Shown piece after piece: positions 26,538 to 34,465 of a stretch of DNA of 64,000 nt. Under the pieces are notes generated by a model that was given only the letters and a program-made list of their open reading frames with translations, ran no database searches and had not been told where the DNA came from. Each line of letters begins with the position of its first letter. Position 1 is the first letter of the stretch. The stretch lies in NCBI RefSeq assembly GCF_026626745.1, contig NZ_JAPNJW010000001.1:524311-588310 (forward strand), read 5' to 3'. A program made the position numbers and the translations under genes. Origin of the DNA: Nannocystis sp. RBIL2. Lineage in GTDB: Bacteria; Myxococcota_A; Polyangia; Nannocystales; Nannocystaceae.

Positions 26538-27282
26538 GTAGCACGCGCCGAGCTCGCCTCCAATGGGACCTGCCACGGACATCCGCCAAACCGCCCGTGA
26601 CGGACCTGCCGGACAGCGGCGACGGAGCCGCGAAACCCCTCGCCCCGCGCCCGGGTCCCGCACGATTGCGCGACGGTTCGCGGTCGCGACGAAGCTCGCC
26701 GAGCAGACGACATTTCGCCGGGCGCAGCGCCCGCTCGTGTGGGTGTAAATGCGAGCACCGGACTGCTCACATTCTTTCACGGCATCCGCGAGCCGCCGAG
26801 GACCTGGCCCGAGAGTCAGGTCCTCGACGGACCGCCTCCTTTCTCTGCGCGACCTGAGCCAAGGGTCAAGCCAAGCGGATAGAAGCGGGCCAGGACGCCC
26901 CTGTTCGCCTCCGCGCCGGCGCTGAGCGGACCCGTGAGGCCCCGCTCGTGCTCCGTCGGTGACGCCGCGCCGGACATCTCTACCTGTCCCTTCCCCGAGC
27001 CCTCCGACTTCCGTCACGCCCGCCACGATTTTTTTTCCGACGACCCACGACGACCCGGCCGTACGCTGCCCGCGCATTGCGAGCACTGCGCCCGAGCCCC
27101 GGCGACCCGCCCGGAACTTCGCAGTCATCCGTCCCCATCGGAATACAGCGAGGCGCCGATCCACACTCGCAGGCGCGCGGCGAAGCTGGCGCGATCGAGA
27201 AAGTCGTGGCGCCTCCTCGCAATCGGGGAGTCGCGGCCCCCGATCGGACTTGCCGCGGCTCCCCTCCGGGCGCCGATCGACC
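26538..27282. other. Long intergenic region, 745 nt
   Basis: No convincing reading frame on either strand. It contains a perfect 10-bp hairpin at 26797-26826 and a weak cluster of GACATC / CCTGTCC half-sites near 26973-26990 that are not in 14-bp phase. GC content is slightly lower than in the flanking genes. Confidence 0.5.
26797..26826. repeat. Perfect inverted repeat (10-bp stem)
   Basis: CGAGGACCTG at 26797-26806 and CAGGTCCTCG at 26817-26826 with a 10-nt loop. No U-tract. It stands alone in the longest gene-free stretch, about 450 nt after the NTF2-like gene stop; it could be a terminator, an operator or a relic. Confidence 0.6.
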
Positions 27283-27756
27283 TCAGGTCGGCGGGACGAA
27301 GAAGCTGCTGAGCGACTCGCGGATCTTCCACCCCGTCGCAGTCTTCACGTACTTGTCGGTGTAGCCGCCCAGGATCTCGCTCACCCCGGCGCCGGGCGGG
27401 CTCTGCGGCACCGACTTGATGAGGAAGTACCACGAGCCCGTCGCCGCATGATCGCCGACCTCGAGGATCGGACTGACGATGAAGTGCGTGGTCCACTTCG
27501 TCGCCTGCGGCAGGATGTTCTCGCAGGCGTTCAACAGCGCAGCGCGGCCCTCGTAGCGCCCGAACGGCCCGAGGTCGAGGACCCCGTCGGCGGTGAACAG
27601 GTCGGCCAGCGCAGTCGCGCTGGCCGCCCCCGGACTGTTGAACACTGCGTCGGCCTTGCGGGCGTACTCCGCCTTCAACTCCTCGATCGCCGCGCGGCTC
27701 GCCAGTCGCCGCAGCCGCTGCTTCTGCTCGTCGTCATGCTCCTCGATCCCAGGCAT
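27283..27756 (-). CDS. NTF2-like / SnoaL-type protein
   Basis: A protein of 157 residues from ATG 27756, preceded by GGAGGGAGTGGGAG. Pattern of the NTF2-like cone fold: an N-terminal helix pair (RAAIEELKAEYARKADAVF), LADLFTADGVLDLGPFGRYEGRAALLNACENI, WTTHFIVSPILEVGDHAATGSWYFLI, and GGYTDKYVKTATGWKIRESLSSFF. Family members include hydroxysteroid isomerase-like, dehydratase and polyketide cyclase proteins as well as binding-only forms. Substrate unknown. Confidence 0.8.
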   Translation of the reverse strand: MPGIEEHDDEQKQRLRRLASRAAIEELKAEYARKADAVFNSPGAASATALADLFTADGVLDLGPFGRYEGRAALLNACENILPQATKWTTHFIVSPILEVGDHAATGSWYFLIKSVPQSPPGAGVSEILGGYTDKYVKTATGWKIRESLSSFFVPPT

Positions 27757-27829
27757 CTCCCACTCCCTCCACGTCGTCGAACGACCGCGGCACGATAGCA
27801 CGGGGACCTCGAACCGTCGCGGTCGCGCA

Positions 27830-30148
27830 TCACCGCTTGCTGTGACCGACGCCTGGCGGACAGGCCTCCGCCCGGCGCCGGCGCCTGCGCAGCAAGAACG
27901 ACAGGCCGCCCAGAATTCCGAGCGCGTCATGGTTCGAGGTCGTCCCACACGCGCAACCCTCCAGCAGATCGATGCCCGTGCCGGTCGTCGCGCTGTCATG
28001 CGCACAGTCCATCGGGCACGATTCGCTCTCACCCGCCGCACACACGCCATCCCCGCAGGACGGGGCATCACCGGTCGGCTCGCAATCGGCGGCGCATGGA
28101 TCACTCGCTTCGCACACCCCATCGCAACCAGTTTCGCCCGCGCTCGACCCGGTCCCATCGGATTCGGACCCGCCCGACCCACTCTCCGTCGACTCGCCAG
28201 CGCTCGTGGTCGGCACTGGCTCCGATTCGCAATCTTTGATGCAGTTCCGGTCGTCCTCGGCCGGCGCGTCACACGCCCCGTTTCCACAGGTCTCCTCGCA
28301 CAAGACACACGTCGGCGAGTCGCTGTCGCAGCTCTCCCACTCCTGCACCACGCCGTCGCCGCAATCCTCCGGGTCGACCTGGAGCGCGATCCAGAACGGA
28401 CCGACGCAAGTCCTGTTCTGGGCAGCGTCGATGGCACAATACTGCCACGCCAGCGTGTCCATCTTCTCGCCTCCATACGGTACGGTGAAGTCGACGCGCC
28501 ACAGCGCCTCCCCGAACCAGATCGACGGTGCGATGAACTTCTTCGGGTCATCGTCGCCCAACTTCGCCAGATCCTTGGGATCGGCGAGGCCGAGCGCGAA
28601 CTCCATATACGGCAGGCGACGGTTGTGGGCCGTCTTCGTCGCGCCGTCGCCGACCAAGTTCAGGGCGGCGAGGTTGTCGTCGAACATGAAGTCATGCCAG
28701 CGGACCGGGGTTTTGTAGTCGTCGACGCGTGCCTCGATCCCGGCCTTTTGGCCGAAGAACAGCAGCGTACCGAGCTTGATGGCGAAACCGTCGTTGTAGA
28801 TCCGCGGCCCTTGGGTGTCGACCGCGACGCCGTCGGTGGGGTCGTCGCGGCCGAACAGGACGAAGTTCGGCAGCGCCGCGTCGCGCGAGGCCAGCGCGAC
28901 GTCCTCGCGCTGGTCGTGGTTGAAGTCGGCAAACTGCAGGCCGAAAGTCTGCGCCAGCTCGGGCACGATCGGGAACGCCGCGTCGAGCGGGACCGATGCC
29001 GGCTCGACCGAGGCGCCGTTCTTGTTGAGGAACAGGCGCGAGTTCTTGTCGTTCGGGCCGAGGCGCAGGCCGGTGGCCACGAAGTCGGGGCGGCCGTCGT
29101 TGTTGAAGTCGAGGGTGGCGGCGTCGAAGTCGAGCTTGGCTGGGTTGCTGACGATCGGCCAATAGCCGCCCTCGTTGTCGGTCGGGTAGTTGCCCATCCC
29201 GTTGTTGATCAGCACCGAGTTGCGCTTGGCGCAGTACTGCACGTTCATGATCTCGATGCAGTTGCCGCCCTGGCCGACGCCATCCTGCAGCGTGATGATA
29301 TCGATGAAGCCGTCCCCATCCAGGTCGGTCGGGGTGAACGACGCGTTGACCTGTTTGGCGATGTTGACCTCGAGCGCCGGCGCCGTCAGCTTGGTGAACG
29401 TGCCGATGCCGTCGTTCTTCAGGCCGAAGCCGAAGCCGACGCCGCGGCTCGAGACCAGCACGTCGAGCGCATAGTCGTTGTTGAGGTCGACGAGCTCGAT
29501 GTCGAACGAGTAGGCGGCCCAGGTGGCCATGCCCATCGGCAGGTTGCTGTCGCCGTTGTCGAAGGTGCCGTCGCCGTTGCCGAGCCACAGGCGCACCGAG
29601 GCGCCCTGGTCGACCGGGTCGCCGTAGGGCTGGCTCGAGCCCCAGTCGGTGGCCACGATGTCGAGATCGCCGTCGCCGTCGACGTCGCCCAGCTCGAGTT
29701 CGCCGATGCTCTTGTTGGCGCTGGCGGCGATGTCCTGGCGCGTGAACTCGTTGGTGCCCTCGTTGATGAGGGCGTAGCTCTGGCCGGTGTAGTTGACGCC
29801 GACCACGAGGTCGGCGTCACCGTCGTTGTCGAGGTCACCGGCCTTGATCACGTAGGCGTTGTCCTTCTCCTCGAACACCGCGTCGAGCTCGGTGAAGCCG
29901 GTCCCGCCGTCGTTGATCAGCAGCTGGTTGAGCTGGGCGCTCTGCGGGCCGCCGTTGGTGTCGCCGGAGCTGTTGGCGAACACGATGTCGACCCAGCTGT
30001 CGTTGTTGACGTCGACCAGCTCGAGCTTCTGCGTCACCCGGCCGGAGTCCGGGAGCTGCACGTTCGCGTCGAGCTCCCACGGAGCGGCACGAGCCACACC
30101 GGGGAGACCAAGGACCACGATTACCGATGCACGTGTCAAGGAACGCAT
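27830..30148 (-). CDS. FG-GAP/VCBS repeat protein with MYXO-CTERM-like sorting signal
   Basis: A protein of 772 residues. Sec signal (SLTRASVIVVLGLPGVARA), then FG-GAP/VCBS blades with Ca2+-binding D-x-D-x-D-G loops (LVDVNNDSWVDIVFANSS, GDLDNDGDADLVVG, GDVDGDGDLDIVATDW, DLDGDGFIDIITL, DFNNDGRPDFVATG), forming an integrin-like propeller. A Cys-rich section (ETCGNGACDAPAEDD, SCGDGVCAAGESESC) follows. The C-terminus is a tripartite tail: Cys motif GCACG, hydrophobic ALGILGGLSFLL, then RRRRRRAEA. This resembles MYXO-CTERM, which sorts proteins to the cell surface. Overlaps the upstream lipoprotein stop by 13 bp. Confidence 0.85.
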   Translation of the reverse strand: MRSLTRASVIVVLGLPGVARAAPWELDANVQLPDSGRVTQKLELVDVNNDSWVDIVFANSSGDTNGGPQSAQLNQLLINDGGTGFTELDAVFEEKDNAYVIKAGDLDNDGDADLVVGVNYTGQSYALINEGTNEFTRQDIAASANKSIGELELGDVDGDGDLDIVATDWGSSQPYGDPVDQGASVRLWLGNGDGTFDNGDSNLPMGMATWAAYSFDIELVDLNNDYALDVLVSSRGVGFGFGLKNDGIGTFTKLTAPALEVNIAKQVNASFTPTDLDGDGFIDIITLQDGVGQGGNCIEIMNVQYCAKRNSVLINNGMGNYPTDNEGGYWPIVSNPAKLDFDAATLDFNNDGRPDFVATGLRLGPNDKNSRLFLNKNGASVEPASVPLDAAFPIVPELAQTFGLQFADFNHDQREDVALASRDAALPNFVLFGRDDPTDGVAVDTQGPRIYNDGFAIKLGTLLFFGQKAGIEARVDDYKTPVRWHDFMFDDNLAALNLVGDGATKTAHNRRLPYMEFALGLADPKDLAKLGDDDPKKFIAPSIWFGEALWRVDFTVPYGGEKMDTLAWQYCAIDAAQNRTCVGPFWIALQVDPEDCGDGVVQEWESCDSDSPTCVLCEETCGNGACDAPAEDDRNCIKDCESEPVPTTSAGESTESGSGGSESDGTGSSAGETGCDGVCEASDPCAADCEPTGDAPSCGDGVCAAGESESCPMDCAHDSATTGTGIDLLEGCACGTTSNHDALGILGGLSFLLRRRRRRAEACPPGVGHSKR

Positions 30149-30522
30149 AACTTCCGCTCTCCATCGGAAGGGTCATTCGCGCAGGTCATGCGCTCGGGGC
30201 AATCGGCGTCGGTCGTGCAGGTGAACGCGCAGACCGAGAGTGATTCTCCCTCCTGGGTCATTCGGGGGATGCATTCGAGAAATGTACCGTCCTGGCTGTC
30301 GCACGCGTCGCTATTGCACAGGACCGTACAGTACCCCGGACCAAGCGCCACATCGATCCTCGGGAAGAAGCACACGCGGTCGCCGTCCCGCTCGCCGAGC
30401 GCCCCTTCGCACCCGGCCGCGTCCTCGCAGACAGGCCCATAAAGCACGAAATCACTCTGAAAGCAGGCAGGTGCCCCGAAGAGCACCAGGGCCATCCACC
30501 ATCCACGAGCATCCTTGCGCAT
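30136..30522 (-). CDS. Small Cys-rich lipoprotein
   Basis: A protein of 128 residues from ATG 30522. Signal MRKDARGWWMALVLFGAPAC ends in a lipobox. The mature part holds about 15 cysteines (CEDAAGCEGALGERDGDRVCFF, YCTVLCNSDACDSQDGTFLEC, CAFTCTTDADCPERMTC). Its end overlaps the FG-GAP gene start by 13 bp, suggesting translational coupling and a shared surface role. Family not recognised beyond the general Cys-rich lipoprotein type. Confidence 0.7.
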   Translation of the reverse strand: MRKDARGWWMALVLFGAPACFQSDFVLYGPVCEDAAGCEGALGERDGDRVCFFPRIDVALGPGYCTVLCNSDACDSQDGTFLECIPRMTQEGESLSVCAFTCTTDADCPERMTCANDPSDGERKLCVP

Positions 30523-30719
30523 CGGGGCGGATTTTACCCCGAGGAGGCGACCCAACCAAGAGACGACCCTGCCCCGCCGCCTGGGAGTTCGAATACGCTC
30601 GCCAACCGAATCACCCGGCGCGTCAGGCGATCTGAACCTTTTTTCGGGGATCGAGCGAACCTGCGAGGCATTCCGTCGTGGGGGCTCGGAAGGCGTCGCG
30701 GGCGTCGACCGCGGAGCCG

Positions 30720-32570
30720 TCATTCTTCGCGGGCCGTGAATGTGTACTCGGCGCTCCCGCCCGCGCGGGAGGCCTGGAACGCGAAGGCCTCGATCTCCGC
30801 GGCGATACAGCCCACGAACGCCGACGAGCGCGACTTTCGTGTCTTCACCGTGGCCTTTCCGCTCGGGTCGACCGCCACGCTCGTCCAGACCATGGTGTCC
30901 GGGAGGACCTGGTGGGCCCAGAAGCATCGCTCCTGCAAGCGGGCGTCGATCGCCTCGAGTCTGCGCACGATCGCCGCGCTGCTGAGCGCATCCGGCATCG
31001 GCATATCCTTGGCGGGCTCGGCTTTCTTCTTGCGCGGCGAAGAAGCGTCGATCGCCGGCTTCTTGCCACTCACCGGGGCGATCGGAGGCGGCTCGGGGAC
31101 TGACGCCTTCACGGCGTCCGGCATCGCCACCGCGACGACGGATTCGTCGCGCGGGGCGGGCGTCCCCGTTCCGGGCGGTGGCGGCGGCACCGCCTCGCTC
31201 GCGGGCTCTGTCGTGGCCCCGAGCCCGGCACGCGCGAGGTCCGGCGGCGCCGCCGCGTCCACGGCCCGAGGTGCCATCGATGCGGTGCCTGGCGTTGCCA
31301 CGTCCTCGGCGCTCGGGACGACTTGCAGCAAGGCCGCGACCGCAACGCCGGCGAACCCGACGAGAAGGCCCCCGACAACGAGCTTGCTCGCCGACTTCGA
31401 TGCTGGTGGCGAGCTGGCCACGCCTCGCGGCAATTCGGCGCGATCGGTCACCACGTCCGCCGATGCCAGCTCCTGCAGCACCGGCTTCACGTCCGTGATC
31501 GGCTCGGACGGGCGCGAGTTGTCGCGCCGGAGCGTCGCCTCCTCGCTCATTTCGCTCGGCGGGGGCGCTGGATCGACGCGCTGCAGCGGCGCGGCGCTCG
31601 ACCTGGAAGGAGACACCATCCCCGCAGGAAAAACCTCCTGCCGGGGCCTCGGCGCGGTCTTCACTTCTACCGCGGGCGGGCGCTCGTGAACCAGCGGTTC
31701 GATATCACGACAGGCGCGCAGAGCCGCTAACAGCTCTGCCATGCTGGCGGTACGTGCCTCCCGCTCGCGCATGATCGCCCTGAGAATCAACGCATCGACT
31801 TGCGACGCCACGTACACGCCCGCGCGCACGACCTGGCTCGGCGGTGTCGGGCGACCGCTTACCATCTGCTGGGCAACGGCGATGTGTCCGCCCGAGAACG
31901 GGACTCGCCCGGTGAGCAGCTTGTACATCATCACGCCGAGCGCGTAGACATCCGCTCGAGCGTCGGGCCGCATCCCTTCAAGGACCTCCGGGGCCATGTA
32001 CTCCGGGGTGCCCATCATGATGCCGGTCGCGGTGCGCGGATTGTCGGCATCGTCGTCGCTAGTGGCCAGGAATTTGGCGATCCCGAAGTCGAGGACTTTG
32101 ATGACGTCGGGCTCGTCCGGGCCCCCCAGGCGGAAGATGTTGGCCGGCTTGATATCGCGATGAATGATGCCGCGCGCGTGCGCGGCCGCGAGAGCCTCCG
32201 CGACTTGCTCGCAAAGTCGGGCCACGCGGGGCCACGGCAGCGGACCCTCGCGTTTGGCAAGGTCGGCCAGACTCTCGCCCTCGAGCAGCTCCATCACCAT
32301 GTAGACGACCCCCGCGCGCGACGCCGCGAAGTCGCGGATCTGGACGATGTTGGGGTGCCGGATCTGCGACGCCGCCCGCGCCTCCTGCAGGAATCGCTGG
32401 ACCCATTCGTTGTCGTGGGCGAGCTGCGGCAGCAGCACCTTGACCGCGACCGGGGTGCCGAGCATCACGTGCTCGCCTCGGTATACCGCGCCCATGCCTC
32501 CGACTCCCAGGCGTCCGAAGATGCGGTACCGGTCGTCGAGGACCGAACCAGTGAGATCGGGGCCCTGCAT
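30720..32570 (-). CDS. Membrane Ser/Thr protein kinase (Hanks type) with C-terminal Cys domain
   Basis: A protein of 616 residues with GGAGAGGCGC before the ATG. The N-terminal kinase domain is complete: GVGGMG loop (22-27), Lys 44, HRDIKPAN (137-144), DFG (161-163), APE (193-195). A basic/Pro-rich juxtamembrane region leads to one membrane helix at about 397-417. A Pro/Ala linker ends in a folded domain with Cys residues (LQERCFWAHQVLPDTMVWTSVAVDPSGKATVKT..., FVGCIAAEIEAFAFQ) that resembles the AgmX/TonB-C-like C-terminal domain of myxobacterial proteins. Phosphorylates unknown cytoplasmic targets. Operon with the upstream TPR protein (16-nt gap). Confidence 0.9.
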   Translation of the reverse strand: MQGPDLTGSVLDDRYRIFGRLGVGGMGAVYRGEHVMLGTPVAVKVLLPQLAHDNEWVQRFLQEARAASQIRHPNIVQIRDFAASRAGVVYMVMELLEGESLADLAKREGPLPWPRVARLCEQVAEALAAAHARGIIHRDIKPANIFRLGGPDEPDVIKVLDFGIAKFLATSDDDADNPRTATGIMMGTPEYMAPEVLEGMRPDARADVYALGVMMYKLLTGRVPFSGGHIAVAQQMVSGRPTPPSQVVRAGVYVASQVDALILRAIMREREARTASMAELLAALRACRDIEPLVHERPPAVEVKTAPRPRQEVFPAGMVSPSRSSAAPLQRVDPAPPPSEMSEEATLRRDNSRPSEPITDVKPVLQELASADVVTDRAELPRGVASSPPASKSASKLVVGGLLVGFAGVAVAALLQVVPSAEDVATPGTASMAPRAVDAAAPPDLARAGLGATTEPASEAVPPPPPGTGTPAPRDESVVAVAMPDAVKASVPEPPPIAPVSGKKPAIDASSPRKKKAEPAKDMPMPDALSSAAIVRRLEAIDARLQERCFWAHQVLPDTMVWTSVAVDPSGKATVKTRKSRSSAFVGCIAAEIEAFAFQASRAGGSAEYTFTAREE

Positions 32571-32586
32571 GCGCCTCTCCTGCCCG

Positions 32587-33465
32587 TCAGAAGCGCAAGC
32601 CGCCGCCCTCGATCCGGGCGCGAAGGGTCGTTCGGGACTTACGGCGCGCCGTCACGAGCAGCGCCACCGCCGTCGCCGTCGCCGCGGTCGCCACCACCGC
32701 CCCCGCGACCACCAGCGCGTTGGCGGCATTTCCTCGCCCGACCACATTTTCTTGCAGCCAGTCCGCGCTCTGACCTTTCATGGCCTGCTCCGCGCCCGAG
32801 CCTTCGGCCGCGGGCCCGAGACCGGCTCCCGTCGCCAGCAACACGAGGCCCACGCCCGCGATCCCGAGGCTCGTATAGCCACCGATTCGGTAGGCATGTG
32901 CGCGACCCTCCAGGGGCGCAGACGTCGGTGCGGGCGCCAGCGGCCCCTCCGGGGCCCCGGTCTTCGCAGTATTTGTCGACGGCTTCGACGCCAGCGCGGG
33001 CGATAGACCCTTCGCGCCGGCCGGCGCCGGCGTCGTCGTAGTCGGCTCCGGAGGGGTCGCCTCGGCGACCTGGCAGGACACGCCCTCCTTCGCTAGCGTC
33101 GAGGAGACCCGTCCCCGTCGCTCCTGGACCTCCGCCACCGGCGACTCGCCGCGCCCTGCGACGGCCGTCTCGTACTCGGCGAGCATGCGCTCCGCATCAC
33201 AAAGGAGCGAAACTTCGGGGCGCCGGGCATGCGCCTCGAGGGACAAATCGACCGAGTCGAGCAGGCTGTCGAGGACGTTGCTGTGGTCGAGATCGCGGGC
33301 ACGGAGCAGCTCGTGCGCCTGCCCGTAGACCCGCGCGGCGCCAGCGAGGTCGCCAGATTTTCGCAGGCGAGCGGCCTCCCTGTAGAGCGCGCTCGGATCG
33401 CGGGTCACGGCGGGCTGGGCGAACCCGAGCACCAGCGCGAGGGTGAGACAGCCAGCAGCCGGCAT
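32587..33465 (-). CDS. Exported protein of STK operon, TPR-like with membrane segments
   Basis: A protein of 292 residues. Signal (GCLTLALVLGFAQPA), an N-terminal helical region (ALYREAARLRKSGDLAGAARVYGQAHELLRARDLD, TPR-like), a Pro/Thr/Ala linker, and two hydrophobic segments in the C-terminal third (LGIAGVGLVLLATGAGLG and ANALVVAGAVVATAATATAVALLV). Gene pairs of an STK and such a protein are common in myxobacteria; the partner may sense or scaffold. Precedes the kinase by 16 nt. Confidence 0.75.
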   Translation of the reverse strand: MPAAGCLTLALVLGFAQPAVTRDPSALYREAARLRKSGDLAGAARVYGQAHELLRARDLDHSNVLDSLLDSVDLSLEAHARRPEVSLLCDAERMLAEYETAVAGRGESPVAEVQERRGRVSSTLAKEGVSCQVAEATPPEPTTTTPAPAGAKGLSPALASKPSTNTAKTGAPEGPLAPAPTSAPLEGRAHAYRIGGYTSLGIAGVGLVLLATGAGLGPAAEGSGAEQAMKGQSADWLQENVVGRGNAANALVVAGAVVATAATATAVALLVTARRKSRTTLRARIEGGGLRF

Positions 33466-33955
33466 CGACGCTCAGGTTGCCGGATCCTCGTGGCAATCGC
33501 AACCGCGAAGCCGGCGAGCCGGCCTGCCGGTCACGCGAGGGTCGCAGAAGGCTCACACGCTTTCTCACGTGGATTCTGCGGGAGCCGGGTCTCGGGCACC
33601 CCGACGGATTCGCTGCCGTCGGTGCGCGGACGTACGAGGGGCTCCGACGACCCGCCGGCATCGCCTTTGGCCTCAACCAGCAGCACCACCGGCCGGTAGT
33701 CGTCCACGCAACGAAACGCAGGCCTGGGACTGCCCGTTTTGGCCGCGAATCGCCCCTCGTCACAACCGACCACGACACGAAGGAAGAGTCGTGCATCCCG
33801 GCTCGCGCTCGATGTCGATGCAATGATTCACACGCAATGGACTCGAGCGCTCCGGGCAGAGGGCGGACCCTCGAGGCGTTGGCTTCGCCGCATCGCCGTA
33901 CGGAACCTCGGGTCCCCTTGTCCGCGCACGCCCTGTACGGCAATGCTCGCCGCGC
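33466..33955. other. Intergenic region, 490 nt, with a weak ORF
   Basis: No known domain. A minus-strand frame of 80 residues (33531-33773, GTG start) reads somewhat protein-like (CVDDYRPVVLLVEAKGDAGG), but it has no ribosome site, signal or recognised homology. No CATG array in this stretch. It holds the 5' ends of the divergent STK operon and VOC gene. Confidence 0.4.
33531..33773 (-). CDS. Possible small hypothetical protein
   Basis: An 80-residue frame opening at GTG 33773. Segments FRCVDDYRPVVLLVEAKGD and TRLPQNPREKACEPSATLA are compatible with a coding sequence, and third-position GC is high. There is no ribosome-binding site, and the start of the frame is close to the VOC gene on the other strand. 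Could be a relic of a larger gene. Confidence 0.2.
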   Translation of the reverse strand: MVGCDEGRFAAKTGSPRPAFRCVDDYRPVVLLVEAKGDAGGSSEPLVRPRTDGSESVGVPETRLPQNPREKACEPSATLA

Positions 33956-34357
33956 ATGCACACCCCTGCCCGCAAGCTCTTCCCGATGCTCTCGGCCCTC
34001 GACTTCGAGCGTGCGCTCGCTTTTTACGCCGAGCAGCTCGGCGGCCGTGAATCGTACCGGTTCCCGCCCGAAGGTCCGCCCGCCTTCGTCGCCTTGCAGT
34101 TCGGCGCGAGCGAGCTCGGCATCGGCCGCATCGACGGCTCGCCTGCCCTGCACGGCCAGCCGCTGCGCCCCGCCAGCGGCCATCGCGTCGAGCTCTGCGT
34201 CTACGTCGACGACGTCGACGCCACGGTCGCCCGGCTCGCCGAAGCCGGCGCGCCGGTCCTGCTCGCGCCGCGCGACATGCCGTGGGGCGAGCGCGTCGCC
34301 TACGTCGCCGACCCCGACGGCAACCTCGTCATGCTCACCCGCGAGAATGTCTCTTAG
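33956..34357 (+). CDS. VOC (glyoxalase/bleomycin-resistance) fold protein
   Basis: A protein of 133 residues. The vicinal-oxygen-chelate pattern is clear: FPMLSALDFERALAFYAEQLGGRESYRFPPEGPPAFVALQFG, HRVELCVYVDDVDATVARLAEAGAPVLLAPRDMPWGERVAYVADPDGNLVMLT. Such proteins are often dimers, with metal ligands His/Glu/His/Glu formed across two betaalphabetabetabeta modules. Substrate unknown. A CATG repeat pair overlaps its 3' end. Confidence 0.85.
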   Translation: MHTPARKLFPMLSALDFERALAFYAEQLGGRESYRFPPEGPPAFVALQFGASELGIGRIDGSPALHGQPLRPASGHRVELCVYVDDVDATVARLAEAGAPVLLAPRDMPWGERVAYVADPDGNLVMLTRENVS

Positions 34358-34364
34358 GACATAT
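34344..34364. repeat. CATG repeat pair at 3' end of the VOC gene
   Basis: AATG at 34346 and CATA at 34360, 14 bp apart, with TCTCTTAGGA between. It straddles the VOC stop codon. Confidence 0.75.
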
Positions 34365-34465
34365 CGCTACACCCGCGACCTCGCGCATCCGCGCCGCGCC
34401 GGCGCGCGCGTGGGGGCGGCCGCCCCTTGACACCTCGGGCCCTGTTCGCTCTGCTGCCGGCCAGC

